A stretch of DNA of 64,000 nt from Bacteroidota bacterium (GCA_029571215.1 JAKPTE010000016.1:1-64000), one strand, 5' to 3'; shown: positions 47,806-58,317, counted from the first letter of the stretch. Notes: generated by a model from the sequence alone, not told the origin. Program-made: numbers and translations.

Positions 47806-50460
47806 ATGCATAAAAAATTTTTCCTGTTCACTTTCCTTATCCTGTTTGCTATTGTGGCCGGCCAGGGCCAAATTTCGGATAATCTTGAACCGGCAAGGTA
47901 TTTTGGTTTTCAACCGGGAACTGACCGGGAACTCATCGACTACAACCAGCTGATTACCTATCTGATGAAGCTGGATGAACAATCTCCGCGCATGCAAATG
48001 GAAGAAATCGGTGTTAGCCCGCTGGGAAAGAAAATGTATGTAGTTTTTATTTCTTCCGAAAAAAATATTGAAAATCTTGAAAGACTTGGGGAGATCAACC
48101 GGAAACTCGCCCTGGAGGCAAATCTTAGCGATCAGGAGTGCAGTCAGTTGATCAAAGAAGGGAAAGTATTTGTTCTGGCAACCCTTTCCATGCATTCGGA
48201 AGAGGTTGGACCATCCCAGTCAGCACCACTTATTGTCTGGAATCTGATTAACCTGCAGAAGCCCGAAATGAAGGACTGGCTGGATCAGGTGGTATATATG
48301 ATGGTCCCAAGCCATAATCCCGACGGAATGCAGATGGTTGTTGAAAACTACAGGAAATACAAAGGCACCAAATATGAAGGATGCTCGCTGCCGGGAGTTT
48401 ATCACAAATATGTAGGCCATGATAACAACCGGGATTTCATATCTCTCTCACAGGAAGATACCAGGGCCATTGACCGGTTGTTCAGTAAAAAGTGGTTTCC
48501 CCAGGTTATGATTGAAAAGCACCAGATGGGGGCTACCGATGTTCGTTATTTTGCACCTCCTCCACATGACCCGATTGCTGAAAATGTGGACGAAGCCATA
48601 TGGAACTGGATGCGGGTTTTTGGTTCGGCCATGGCCAAAGATATGACTGCAGCAGGACTGGCAGGTGTAACCCAGGAATACCTGTTCGACGACTACTGGC
48701 CGGGCTCAACCGAAACTGCTATCTGGAAAAACATGATCGGGATGCTGACCGAATGTGCCAGTGCCAATGTAGCATCTCCCGTTTGGATTGAGAAGAACGA
48801 GATACAGGTTGATGGCAAAGGCCTGGGAGAATACAAAAAGAGCATCAATATGCCAATGCCATGGTCGGGCGGATGGTGGCGACTGGGTGATATCGTTCAG
48901 TACGAAATTGAGTCAACCTGGTCACTCCTCAGAACGGCATCTGTTTACCGGGCCGACATTCTTAAATTACGTAATGACCTGTGCAGAAAAGAAGTGGCCA
49001 ATGGCCGCAGCCAGTCGCCAGCATACTATATTCTGCCTGTCTGCCAGCCTGATCAGAGCGAACTGGTGAACCTGGTAAATCTTCTTAATGAACACGGTAT
49101 CACCATTTACCAGCTTGCTTCCGACATAAAAATCAACGGCCAGTGTTTTCACGAGGGAGATATTGTTATACCGCTCGCCCAGCCGTTCCGTCCCTTCATT
49201 AAGGAAGTGATGGAAAAACAGGTATTTCCCGAAAGGCATTATACTCCTGGAGGTGAAATGATCCGGCCGTATGATATTACAACCTGGTCATTGCCCTTGC
49301 ACAGGTCATTGAAATGTTCCGAAATACCAAAAACAGACTCCCTGCTCGATGCATCTCTCATGAAGGTGGTAATTCCATATTCCCTGAGAAAATCTCCATC
49401 CATCCCTTCCGGTAAAAACACCGTATGGCTCAGTGCAACCAACAACGGCAGTTATGCTGCAGTGTTTACTGCATTGTCCGGCGGACTGAAAGTGGAAAGA
49501 ACCAGCACTGCAGTTACTTTTGGGGAAAATACCTTTCCGGCCGGCAGTTTCGTCATTTCAGCCGGAAAAGACTCCTATGATGCCCTGAACAGACTTATTC
49601 AATCGCTTACATACGAACCGTTTTTTTCGGATAATTCAGAGCATTTCCTCCTGCAACCGGTTAAACTTCCTTCCGTGGTTTTGGTCGAAAGCTGGTTCCA
49701 TGAAATGGATGCCGGATGGACACGATATGTTCTGGATCAGTACCATATACCATATGACATCATACGGCTGTCTGAGCTTGCGAATCCCAAAAAGGAAATT
49801 ACAGCCGATATTCTAATTATTCCTGACCAGGATAAATCGGTACTCATGGAAGGAAAATACAAAAGAGGTAGTGACAGCTACATGACAGCTGATTATCCTC
49901 CTGAATATGCGAAAGGAATGGGCAAAGAAGGATTGGAAAAAGTGCTCAGATTTATGAACAAGGGAGGAAGAATTGTAGCCTGGGGAAGGTCTGTCAGTTT
50001 GTTTGAAGGCCTGCTCGAAATCAAGGAAAAAACCACCGGAAAAGACAAAACAGTACAGGAAGAAAAAGAAGAATTTGTTCTTCCGTTCCGCGATATTTCA
50101 GAGAATCTGTCCAAAGCCGGATTGGTGTGTCCGGGGTCACTGATGAAAGTGAACTTTCTGCCTGATCATCCTTTGACCTATGGAATGCCCTCATCAGCCG
50201 GAGTTTTTTACCGTGGCCGGCCGGCAATACGGACTTTTGTGCCCGGCTTTGATATGGACCGTCGTGTAGTTGGCAGTTTCCCCGAGAAAGATATTCTCAT
50301 GAGCGGATATTGCAGCAAGGAAGAGCTTTTATCAGAACTTCCCACAGCTATTCTGATCACTAAAGGGAAAGGACAGTTGGTTTTGTTCTCCTTTTCCCCT
50401 GTATTCAGGGCTTCCATGCAAGGAACCTACAAATTACTTTTCAATGCCCTCCTGATGTAG
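47806..50460 (+). CDS. M14-family zinc carboxypeptidase-like protein, secreted
   Basis: ATLSMHSEEVGPSQSAPLIVWNL; MMVPSHNPDGMQMVV; GVYHKYVGHDNNRDF. Confidence 0.85.
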   Translation: MHKKFFLFTFLILFAIVAGQGQISDNLEPARYFGFQPGTDRELIDYNQLITYLMKLDEQSPRMQMEEIGVSPLGKKMYVVFISSEKNIENLERLGEINRKLALEANLSDQECSQLIKEGKVFVLATLSMHSEEVGPSQSAPLIVWNLINLQKPEMKDWLDQVVYMMVPSHNPDGMQMVVENYRKYKGTKYEGCSLPGVYHKYVGHDNNRDFISLSQEDTRAIDRLFSKKWFPQVMIEKHQMGATDVRYFAPPPHDPIAENVDEAIWNWMRVFGSAMAKDMTAAGLAGVTQEYLFDDYWPGSTETAIWKNMIGMLTECASANVASPVWIEKNEIQVDGKGLGEYKKSINMPMPWSGGWWRLGDIVQYEIESTWSLLRTASVYRADILKLRNDLCRKEVANGRSQSPAYYILPVCQPDQSELVNLVNLLNEHGITIYQLASDIKINGQCFHEGDIVIPLAQPFRPFIKEVMEKQVFPERHYTPGGEMIRPYDITTWSLPLHRSLKCSEIPKTDSLLDASLMKVVIPYSLRKSPSIPSGKNTVWLSATNNGSYAAVFTALSGGLKVERTSTAVTFGENTFPAGSFVISAGKDSYDALNRLIQSLTYEPFFSDNSEHFLLQPVKLPSVVLVESWFHEMDAGWTRYVLDQYHIPYDIIRLSELANPKKEITADILIIPDQDKSVLMEGKYKRGSDSYMTADYPPEYAKGMGKEGLEKVLRFMNKGGRIVAWGRSVSLFEGLLEIKEKTTGKDKTVQEEKEEFVLPFRDISENLSKAGLVCPGSLMKVNFLPDHPLTYGMPSSAGVFYRGRPAIRTFVPGFDMDRRVVGSFPEKDILMSGYCSKEELLSELPTAILITKGKGQLVLFSFSPVFRASMQGTYKLLFNALLM

Positions 50461-51231
50461 AAAATCTTCCGTGACAAGTAATTCCCGGAGAAATTTCTGC
50501 ATGCGGCCTACATGCGACCCTTCCCAGTAGATTTTCCCGCAGGAAGTACAAACATAAAAACGGCGATAATACATAAAAGTACGTTTGCTCACTTTGGATT
50601 CGGCTTCTTTCCGGGTGATCTGCCTAACTTTACCATTGCAACGGGTGCAACGTGAAAATGGTTTAGCCAGTTTATGCAATGAAAAATAGTTTATCACCTC
50701 CCGAATCTGCATGCGTGGATCATCTGACCGGACAAAGTATCCGTGAGTAACATGGTCGTTTTTCAATATGCCAAGGTCACGGGTCAGAATGATCCGTTTT
50801 TGTGAATTGGCAATCGCTATAATTTCATTGTCATCAAAAGAATTTTCATAAACCGTGTCAAATCCAGCCAGACGGAGGTATCTGGCCAACCTGCCCAGAT
50901 GAACATCCAGTACAAATTTTGGTGTACGGAGCGGCCGGGGCCTTAGATGCGTTACATCAGAAATATCCAGTGTTTCAAAAACAGGATACACGGATATCTG
51001 ATCACCTGGCTGCAAATGCTGGTCAAAGGTGACCGAAATTCCGTTCACAAGAATCAGATCTACTTCGGTATGCGGCACTCCAATCGCCTGAATGGCGTCC
51101 TTCACCGATGGTTTACCATTGAAATGGTAGGGAAAATTCGTTTGCCGGTATTTTGGTTTCAGAAAATCATTCAGCTCTGCATAGAAACGAAACATGCAAC
51201 ATTTGTTCATTGCAGTCATTTTGTGGCACAA
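50434..51231 (-). CDS. Mut7-C RNase domain protein with N-terminal ubiquitin-like (Mut7-C ubiquitin) domain
   Basis: KFVLDVHLGRLARYLRLAGFDTVYENSFDDNEI; RIILTRDLGIL; zinc-finger CTRCNGK...CTSCGKIYWEGSH. Confidence 0.9.
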   Translation of the reverse strand: MCHKMTAMNKCCMFRFYAELNDFLKPKYRQTNFPYHFNGKPSVKDAIQAIGVPHTEVDLILVNGISVTFDQHLQPGDQISVYPVFETLDISDVTHLRPRPLRTPKFVLDVHLGRLARYLRLAGFDTVYENSFDDNEIIAIANSQKRIILTRDLGILKNDHVTHGYFVRSDDPRMQIREVINYFSLHKLAKPFSRCTRCNGKVRQITRKEAESKVSKRTFMYYRRFYVCTSCGKIYWEGSHVGRMQKFLRELLVTEDFLHQEGIEK

Positions 51232-51281
51232 AACCAGACTAACTGTAATCCCTTGATGAAAACAAAATTAAGCAAATTGCA

Positions 51282-52739
51282 TCATCCCGCAGAAACTTTT
51301 TCTGCTGATCTTTTCCAGAGAAAATACACCGGGATACCGACAAGAACAATGATCAATCCAGGCCAGGTAAATTTCGGCTTATAAAAGAGAAGCATCAGCA
51401 TAACAAAAAGAGAAAAAACAACATATACAGCAGGCAGCACAGGATAGCCAAAAGCTTTGTAGGGCCGTTCGGCTTCGGGACGTTTTTTACGGAGAATATA
51501 GATGGCCGAAATAATGAGGACGTTGAAAATCATCACGGCAAAGATGACATAGTCGAGCAGATCGCTGTAAGTTCCTGAAAGGCATAGTAGAATACTCCAC
51601 ACACCCTGAACAGCCAGTCCAATGGCGGGAACATTCCGCCGGCTCAACATACCGGTTCTGCGGAAGAAAAGTCCGTCCTGTGCCATGGCATAGTATACTC
51701 TGGCCCCTGTAAGGATTATACCGTTGTTGCAGCCGAAGGTTGAAATAACTACAGCCAGTGCCATAATGATTTCAGCAGGCTTCCCCAGAATCTGGTACAT
51801 GGAAGCAGTACCTACCCTTTCTTCGGCAGCATACTGAATGCCCCTTGCTGCTGCCGTAAGGCCTTCCGGATCACCCCGTAAAGGGAGCGATTTCAGATAC
51901 ACCACGTTCACGAGAAAATAAATAAGTGTCACTATAACAGTACCGAGAAAAAGGCTGACTGGAATTGTCTTTCTGGGATTGATCACCTCGGCCGAAGCAA
52001 AGGTTACATTATACCAGGCATCGGCTGAAAAGAGGCTTCCGACCATGGCAGTAGCCAGAGTTGCCATCAATGCAAATCCTGTGAGGGATGAGAGTGGCTG
52101 AGCAGGGTTATTACCCTGTGTATTCCATATTCCCTGAGGATTCTGGTCTGCAATACCTGTTCCACGCAGCACCCATAATCCAATGACTACAAAAAGAATC
52201 AGTATGGCCGCTTTGGTAAAGGTGAAAATATTCTGCACCCACTTTCCTTCCTCAACACCTCTCATATTTACCCAGGTAAGAAAGACAATGGATGCTATAG
52301 CAACCAAATGGACAGATGTAACCTTCACTACACCAAGATCCAGAAAGATATTGGCTTCAGTAATGGAGGGAATCAACACACCAAGGTACTTGGCAAAAGC
52401 CATTCCCACCGCCGCAATGGTGCCGGTCTGTATCACAAGAAACAAGGTCCATCCGTAGAGAAATCCGAACAAGGGAGAATAGGCTTCTCTCAGGTAAACA
52501 TAAATACCTCCAGCCTGGGGCATCATGGCTGCAAGTTCTCCGTAACTTACTGCAGCAATTACCGTCACAACTCCGGTCAGAGCCCAGGCAACCAGCAGCC
52601 ATCCGGGCGAGGCAAGTTCACGGGCCATATTGGCACTCACAATAAAGATACCTGACCCGATCATCGACCCCATTACCAGCATGGTCGAATCGAAAACATT
52701 CAGACGTCTCCGGAATTCATATTGAACAGTATCTGCCAT
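51282..52739 (-). CDS. APC-family amino acid permease
   Basis: GSMIGSGIFIVSANMARELASPGWLLVAW; 12-14 TM helices. Confidence 0.93.
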   Translation of the reverse strand: MADTVQYEFRRRLNVFDSTMLVMGSMIGSGIFIVSANMARELASPGWLLVAWALTGVVTVIAAVSYGELAAMMPQAGGIYVYLREAYSPLFGFLYGWTLFLVIQTGTIAAVGMAFAKYLGVLIPSITEANIFLDLGVVKVTSVHLVAIASIVFLTWVNMRGVEEGKWVQNIFTFTKAAILILFVVIGLWVLRGTGIADQNPQGIWNTQGNNPAQPLSSLTGFALMATLATAMVGSLFSADAWYNVTFASAEVINPRKTIPVSLFLGTVIVTLIYFLVNVVYLKSLPLRGDPEGLTAAARGIQYAAEERVGTASMYQILGKPAEIIMALAVVISTFGCNNGIILTGARVYYAMAQDGLFFRRTGMLSRRNVPAIGLAVQGVWSILLCLSGTYSDLLDYVIFAVMIFNVLIISAIYILRKKRPEAERPYKAFGYPVLPAVYVVFSLFVMLMLLFYKPKFTWPGLIIVLVGIPVYFLWKRSAEKVSAG

Positions 52740-52885
52740 TGAACCATTATTTTCTTCCGTAAATATGCAGAAATTTCCATTTCGTCATAATCTTTTCCTA
52801 AAAGGAAACCTAAAAAAAAGATTTTCGTTAAAAGAAAAAAATGAAATAATTTAATTTAATCATTATTAACCTAAACCCTTACAAA

Positions 52886-53293
52886 ATGAAACAATTACGC
52901 AGTATTTTTCTTCTCGGAACTTTTGCCTTGCTGCTTTTTGGCTGCAGTAAAGACGACGAATTTTCCATTCTGGGCAAATGGAACATTGACAAAATCACAA
53001 TAAGCTATTATCAGGGATCAACGCTGGTTCAAACCATGTCCCAGGTAGATTCTCCTGATAATGATCTGGGATGGGTGGAATTTAAAGACGGGGGTACAGG
53101 TTCTGACAACGAAGGAGGAACATTTACCTGGACCTTAAGCGGTAGCAACCTGACCGTGGTTACGGAAAGTGAAACTCTTGACCTGAAACTAACAACAAAA
53201 GAAAATAAGAAACTTGTCGGGGAAGCTACCCAGACGATTACTGAAGGAGAAGCAACCTATACCCTTAAAACAGTGATTGAGTTGTCAAGGTAG
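52886..53293 (+). CDS. Lipocalin-like small lipoprotein
   Basis: Lipobox LLLFGC; ILGKWNIDKITISYY. Confidence 0.65.
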   Translation: MKQLRSIFLLGTFALLLFGCSKDDEFSILGKWNIDKITISYYQGSTLVQTMSQVDSPDNDLGWVEFKDGGTGSDNEGGTFTWTLSGSNLTVVTESETLDLKLTTKENKKLVGEATQTITEGEATYTLKTVIELSR

Positions 53294-53323
53294 TAACCTG
53301 CAGTAGTTCAGGGAGTTTTTAAC

Positions 53324-53362
53324 AAAATCAGGCAAATTGTACATCGCAATTTGCCTGATTTT
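53324..53362. terminator. Bidirectional terminator between convergent lipoprotein and ndk genes
   Basis: Perfect 16-bp inverted repeat AAAATCAGGCAAATTG/CAATTTGCCTGATTTT with flanking T/A tracts. Confidence 0.9.
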
Positions 53363-53792
53363 ATTTTTCGCCCGGGAAACGTTCATACAGGGGAAAGAAG
53401 AAATTGCACTCGAACTGGGCATGTTCATCGCTGTCAGAACCATGCACTGCGTTGTCACGGACATCACTACCGTATAGTTGTCGGATGGTACCGGCAGCGG
53501 CTTTGGAAGGATCGGTGGAACCGATGAAATTGCGGTATGCTTCCACTGCATCTTCTTTTTCGAGAATAGCAACTACCACCGGGCCGGAAATCATGTACTG
53601 CACCAGACCTTCGTAAAACGGTTTGCCTTCATGCACAGCATAAAAGGACCGGGCCTGTGCTTCCGTCATCTGCAGCATTTTCAGTGCAACAAATCGAAAT
53701 CCGGCTTCAGAAATTTTTCCGAGAATCGCTCCGGTGAAATTTCTCCGCACTGCGCCAGGCTTAATAATCGTAAGGGTATAACGTCCGTTCAT
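53361..53792 (-). CDS. ndk: Nucleoside diphosphate kinase
   Basis: YTLTIIKPGAVRRNFTGAIL; AVHGSDSDEHAQFECNFFF; start moved to MNGRYTL. Confidence 0.96.
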   Translation of the reverse strand: MNGRYTLTIIKPGAVRRNFTGAILGKISEAGFRFVALKMLQMTEAQARSFYAVHEGKPFYEGLVQYMISGPVVVAILEKEDAVEAYRNFIGSTDPSKAAAGTIRQLYGSDVRDNAVHGSDSDEHAQFECNFFFPLYERFPGEK

Positions 53793-53929
53793 AATTCGTA
53801 GCGTTTTCCTCAAAAATAAACATTTTTGCCTATGTCGTTCATGGTGCCGGAAGATTTAGTATCCTGTCAGGTTGTTCAATTCATAAAAAACCTGTACGTT
53901 TGGTAATTTTGTAACAAACCTCATTTTAG

Positions 53930-54958
53930 ATGATCAAGGAGGAGTTCATTCAGAAATTCAGGGAATTAACCGGCTCAGCCCGTCATCCGGTTGTTATTAC
54001 CCATTACGATCCTGACGGGGATGCCGTCGGTTCTGCTCTGGGAATGGCCCTTTATCTGGAGAAAAAAGTGCAGGACAAAGTACCTGTCCTCATTCCCAAT
54101 ACAGATCCTGCCTTCCTGCAATGGCTGCCAGGACATGATCAGATTATTTTCTATGACCATGACCCCGAAGCATGTACCAGGATTATCCGGTCTTCTGATT
54201 TGATCCTTCTGGTGGATTTCAATGTAAGAAACCGGCTGAAGAAGATGGAGCCATGTGTTTTCACCTCGCGTATTCCTTCTGTTCTGATTGATCATCATCC
54301 CGATCCGGACATACCTTCAATACTGGTTATATCTGATACCGAACGAAGTTCGACTGCCGAGCTGATTTATGATCTGATCATTGGTTGCGGAGATGCAGGG
54401 TTGATTGATACCAGGATTGCTGTCAATCTGTTTACCGGGATTATGACAGATACCGGATGTTTCAGCTACAATGCATCCCGTCCGCGTACATTTGAAATAA
54501 CAGCACAACTTCTGCAGTATCCTTTCAGCAAGGACACCGTTTATCGGAACGTATACGATTTTTACTCCGAGCAACGGATGCGTCTTATGGGATATTGCCT
54601 CCATCAGAAAATGAAGGTAATTCCCGAATGCCGTACCGCCTATATTGCACTTACACGAAAGGAACTGGAAGATTTCCGTCATGAACCCGGTGATACGGAG
54701 GGATTTGTCAACCTTCCCTTTTCCATACGTGGCACGCTGGTAACAGCGCTATTTACCGAGAAGGATGACCATGTAAAAATTTCGTTTCGTTCACGAGGTA
54801 CTTTTGCCGTTAACACTTTTGCCGGTCGCTATTTTTCAGGTGGCGGGCATTACCATGCTGCCGGCGGCGAATATCCTCTGCCACTGGAAGCTGCCATACA
54901 GAAATTTACCGAGCTGATTCAAAAGCACAAGGATGAAATCAGGGATTCAAACCTTTAG
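53930..54958 (+). CDS. DHH/DHHA1 phosphoesterase (NrnA-like)
   Basis: VITHYDPDGDAVGSALG; LIDHHPDPD; GGGHYHAAGGEYP. Confidence 0.93.
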   Translation: MIKEEFIQKFRELTGSARHPVVITHYDPDGDAVGSALGMALYLEKKVQDKVPVLIPNTDPAFLQWLPGHDQIIFYDHDPEACTRIIRSSDLILLVDFNVRNRLKKMEPCVFTSRIPSVLIDHHPDPDIPSILVISDTERSSTAELIYDLIIGCGDAGLIDTRIAVNLFTGIMTDTGCFSYNASRPRTFEITAQLLQYPFSKDTVYRNVYDFYSEQRMRLMGYCLHQKMKVIPECRTAYIALTRKELEDFRHEPGDTEGFVNLPFSIRGTLVTALFTEKDDHVKISFRSRGTFAVNTFAGRYFSGGGHYHAAGGEYPLPLEAAIQKFTELIQKHKDEIRDSNL

Positions 54959-55472
54959 CACTCTTCTCACCATTGTTCTTCTGGTCCTTGCCGGCTGTAA
55001 GCATCCCGCCCCGAAGGAAAACACCGGTAAACCTTTCTCCGAGGAAGATCTGGTGAGGGTTAACAAGTACCTGGTGGAAAAAGATCACAAAGCAATCCGC
55101 AGGTTTATTGAACGCCAGGGATGGAAAATGCAGCAAACTGCTACAGGGCTCTGGTACGAAATAATTGAACAAGGACACGGCCCATCGGGATGCAAAGGAT
55201 GTCTGGCTGTTCTTTCGTACCGTCTGAGCCTGTTAGACGGTACTCCTTGTTACAATTCAGACAGGGACGGACCAAAAGAATTTATCATCGGACAGGGGGG
55301 AGTTGAATCCGGCCTGGAGGAGGCCATTTTATTGCTCCACCAGGGAGACAGTGCCCGGCTCATTTTACCGCCCTACCTGGCGCATGGTCTTACCGGCGAT
55401 CAGAACAAAATTCCCGGAAGAGCATCACTGGTCTATGAAATCAGGGTGCTTCGAATCATTCCTGCAAAATGA
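54933..55472 (+). CDS. FKBP-type peptidyl-prolyl isomerase lipoprotein (GldI-like)
   Basis: Lipobox LVLAGC; GVESGLEEAILLLHQGDSARLILPPYLAHG; overlaps the upstream gene by 26 nt. Confidence 0.82.
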   Translation: MKSGIQTFSTLLTIVLLVLAGCKHPAPKENTGKPFSEEDLVRVNKYLVEKDHKAIRRFIERQGWKMQQTATGLWYEIIEQGHGPSGCKGCLAVLSYRLSLLDGTPCYNSDRDGPKEFIIGQGGVESGLEEAILLLHQGDSARLILPPYLAHGLTGDQNKIPGRASLVYEIRVLRIIPAK

Positions 55473-55584
55473 CACCGTTTCCCAAAATCTTGAAACAGAC
55501 GCAACCCAGATGAAAGATTTTGCGTCTCATTAGTGTATATTTGCATGCATTGATTCAAAAATTTGAACATCAAACCAAAGGAAT

Positions 55585-56502
55585 ATGAAAAAGAATCTTG
55601 TTTTATTAATGGCTTTGTTGACAGCAAGTTTTGTATTTTTTACGGCCTGCAATAAAAGTGATAATACGGATGAACTCAAAGCCAACGAGCAGCGCCTCCT
55701 GGTAAAATATCTTACGGATCATAACATCACGGTTGAACCAACGGCCAGTGGATTGTACTATATTGAAACCGATACCGGTACAGGAATTCAGCCCCTTATG
55801 GGAGATATGATTTTGATGAACTATACCCTGAAAATTGTATCCGATAAGATTGTTGCTACCAGCGACAAGCAGACAGCCATTAATAACAATATAGTTCAGG
55901 AATATTATCTGTATGGTCCCCAGAAATATATTCTTCAGGAAAATCAGTATGAAAAAGGTCTTCAGGAGGGTTTGCTGATGATGAAGGAAGGAAGCAAGGC
56001 CACCATGATCATTCCGAGCAGTCTTTCATACGGCGGACTAGGCATGCCCTGGCTGGGAGTTGGACCATACTCAACCCTGATATACGAAATAGAACTTCTG
56101 CGTGTCATTAAAAATCCCGATGCCTTTGAGAGAGAGCAGATAGCCGCGTACCTTGATACCACATCCGTAACAGTGGCTGATTCAACAGCAGACGGTTTGT
56201 ATCATATTATTGACAAAGCCGGTTCAGGCGATCCTCCAACGACAGGAACCATTGTAAAAGTGAATTATAAATTGTATCTGATTGATGGCCGTCAACTTGC
56301 CGAAAACAATGCCGATACACCTTTTTCCTATTCGGTTGGTTCAGCCGGCTATATCGAAGGATGGGATAAAGGAATACGCCTCACCAGGAAAGGCGAAAAA
56401 TGCCGGATTATCATACCGTGGTACAAAGCATATGGGAAATCAGGTTTTCAGATTATACCTCCTTACAGCACCTTATTGTACATTCTGGAGCGGGTTGACT
56501 GA
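55585..56502 (+). CDS. Lipoprotein with two tandem FKBP-type domains
   Basis: Lipobox FFTAC; QEGLLMMKEGSKATMIIPSSLSYGG and IEGWDKGIRLTRKGEKCRIIIPWYKAYG. Confidence 0.85.
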   Translation: MKKNLVLLMALLTASFVFFTACNKSDNTDELKANEQRLLVKYLTDHNITVEPTASGLYYIETDTGTGIQPLMGDMILMNYTLKIVSDKIVATSDKQTAINNNIVQEYYLYGPQKYILQENQYEKGLQEGLLMMKEGSKATMIIPSSLSYGGLGMPWLGVGPYSTLIYEIELLRVIKNPDAFEREQIAAYLDTTSVTVADSTADGLYHIIDKAGSGDPPTTGTIVKVNYKLYLIDGRQLAENNADTPFSYSVGSAGYIEGWDKGIRLTRKGEKCRIIIPWYKAYGKSGFQIIPPYSTLLYILERVD

Positions 56503-57228
56503 TTATTTCCCTATCAAAAATACACAAAGCCTCCTGTTGACTTCAGGGGGCTTTTTTTTCCATTCAGCTACCGCCATGGTGCGTATTTCCTCGGAAGGAG
56601 ACGTAATATCAGCAGCAATACAAAGCAGGGTATCGGGCTGAAGCGCCTTCATAAGACCTTCCACCATCTGCTGATTCCGGTAAGGTGTTTCCATGAATAT
56701 TTGCGTGTACCCGGTACTCCTGGCTGTCTGTTCCAGCTGCTTCAGTCGCCGTGTCCTTTCATTTTCCTTCACCGGCAGGTAACCGTGAAAGACAAATTGT
56801 TCAGCGTTAAGTCCGGATGCAATGAGGGCGAGAAAAATAGATGAAGGTCCAGGCAAAGGAATTACGCGGATACCGGCTTTATGGGCAGCCAGAACAAGTT
56901 CCTCCCCCGGGTCGGCCATGGCAGGCAACCCTGCATCAGACATCAACGCTGCTATGTGGTGGTTTGTAACCGCCTTTATCAGTTCGGGAACCACGGTCAT
57001 GGAAGAATGTTCGTTAAGTACCATCATGCGAATGGTATCGAAGGACCCTTTGAATCCCATATTCCTCAGGTTTCGCCTTGCGGTGCGTTCATCTTCAACG
57101 AGAAATAATCTAATTTTCGGGAGTATTTCAGAAATTACCTCCCCGAAAAAATGCGACGGCTGGTCGGAAACCAAAGGCGTTGGCATCAGGTATAAAACAG
57201 GCCCGTTTGTTATGAATTCTTCCGACAT
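56503..57228 (-). CDS. RsmI-family tetrapyrrole-methylase-fold methyltransferase
   Basis: ALMSDAGLPAMADPGEELVLAAHKAGIRVIPLPGPSSIFLALIASGL. Confidence 0.85.
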   Translation of the reverse strand: MSEEFITNGPVLYLMPTPLVSDQPSHFFGEVISEILPKIRLFLVEDERTARRNLRNMGFKGSFDTIRMMVLNEHSSMTVVPELIKAVTNHHIAALMSDAGLPAMADPGEELVLAAHKAGIRVIPLPGPSSIFLALIASGLNAEQFVFHGYLPVKENERTRRLKQLEQTARSTGYTQIFMETPYRNQQMVEGLMKALQPDTLLCIAADITSPSEEIRTMAVAEWKKKPPEVNRRLCVFLIGK

Positions 57229-57459
57229 GGCAAAATAAAAACTGCACTAAATTACGTAAATCCCTTATCCTGATCATGGATAAAAGAAAATTTATGTTGC
57301 CCGGGTTATAGGTAAGGTTCCAGTCTGTAAGCACAACATCATACAACCGGTACGCATTAAAACGTTTAGTTCATCCCAGGTTCAGTTTTACCCTTACTCC
57401 TTCAAAGGGAGAGCATATATAGCAAAAAGACGAGCTACAAAATAAACCCGGAGAAATTG

Positions 57460-57490
57460 TTTGATAAATTTGTTGCTCCGATTATTTTTG
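57460..57490 (+). promoter_or_regulatory. Bacteroidota-type promoter for the MBL-fold gene
   Basis: TTTG (57460-57463) N19 TATTTTTG (57483-57490). Confidence 0.7.
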
Positions 57491-57555
57491 CAACTTTACA
57501 CTGTGAGAAATTCGGAAATAGCAGCATCGTCAAGTTCAATCTAAGGGAATTTCAG

Positions 57556-58317
57556 GTGAGGGTTACCTTTTTGGGAACAGGAACATCGCAGGGAGTACCT
57601 GTCATCGCGTGTCCCTGCCAGGTATGCAGGTCATTTGACCCGCGGGACAAACGCCTTCGGTCGTCAGTAATGATTGAAGAAAACGGACTGAGTATTGTTA
57701 TCGATACGGGTCCGGACTTTAGAACCCAGATGCTCAGGGAACATGTAACCAATGTCGATGCCATTTTGTTTACTCATGAGCACAAGGATCATACAGCAGG
57801 CCTGGACGATATCAGGTCCTTCAATTACCTGAAGCAAAGACCCATGGATGTATATGCCGAAGAAGCTGTGATTCGTTCTCTCAAAATGGAATTTGCTTAT
57901 GTATTTGCTGAGAAAAAATATCCCGGGGTTCCACAGATTGAGGTTCATTCCATTGGCACAGAACCCTTTATGATCCGAGATCTGACGATAATTCCCATTC
58001 GGGCTATCCATTATCAGCTGCCGGTTCTGGGTTTCCGGATAGGCGACTTTACTTACATTACCGATGCTAATTACATCCCGGGCGATGAGAAGGAAAAAAT
58101 AGCCGGTACACGCCATCTGGTTATTTCAGGGCTTCGCAAACAAAAGCATATTTCCCATTTCAGCCTAAGCGAAGCCATAGAACTTATCAACGAGTTCAGC
58201 CCCAAACGTGGATATATTACTCACATCAGCCACCAGATGGGTCTGCATGAGGAAGTCAGCAGGGAATTGCCTCCCAACGTCATGCTGGCTTACGACGGAC
58301 TGAAAATTGAATTCTGA
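57556..58317 (+). CDS. MBL-fold metallo-hydrolase (PhnP-like)
   Basis: VTFLGTGTSQGVPVIACPC; ILFTHEHKDHTAGLDDIR; ITHISHQMGLHEEV; GTG start proposed downstream of the promoter. Confidence 0.85.
   Translation: MRVTFLGTGTSQGVPVIACPCQVCRSFDPRDKRLRSSVMIEENGLSIVIDTGPDFRTQMLREHVTNVDAILFTHEHKDHTAGLDDIRSFNYLKQRPMDVYAEEAVIRSLKMEFAYVFAEKKYPGVPQIEVHSIGTEPFMIRDLTIIPIRAIHYQLPVLGFRIGDFTYITDANYIPGDEKEKIAGTRHLVISGLRKQKHISHFSLSEAIELINEFSPKRGYITHISHQMGLHEEVSRELPPNVMLAYDGLKIEF

Noticed and set aside
55536-55543. TATATTTG as promoter of the tandem-FKBP lipoprotein
   Set aside because: Good -7 match, but no TTG/TTTG at the required 18-21 bp upstream; left uncalled.
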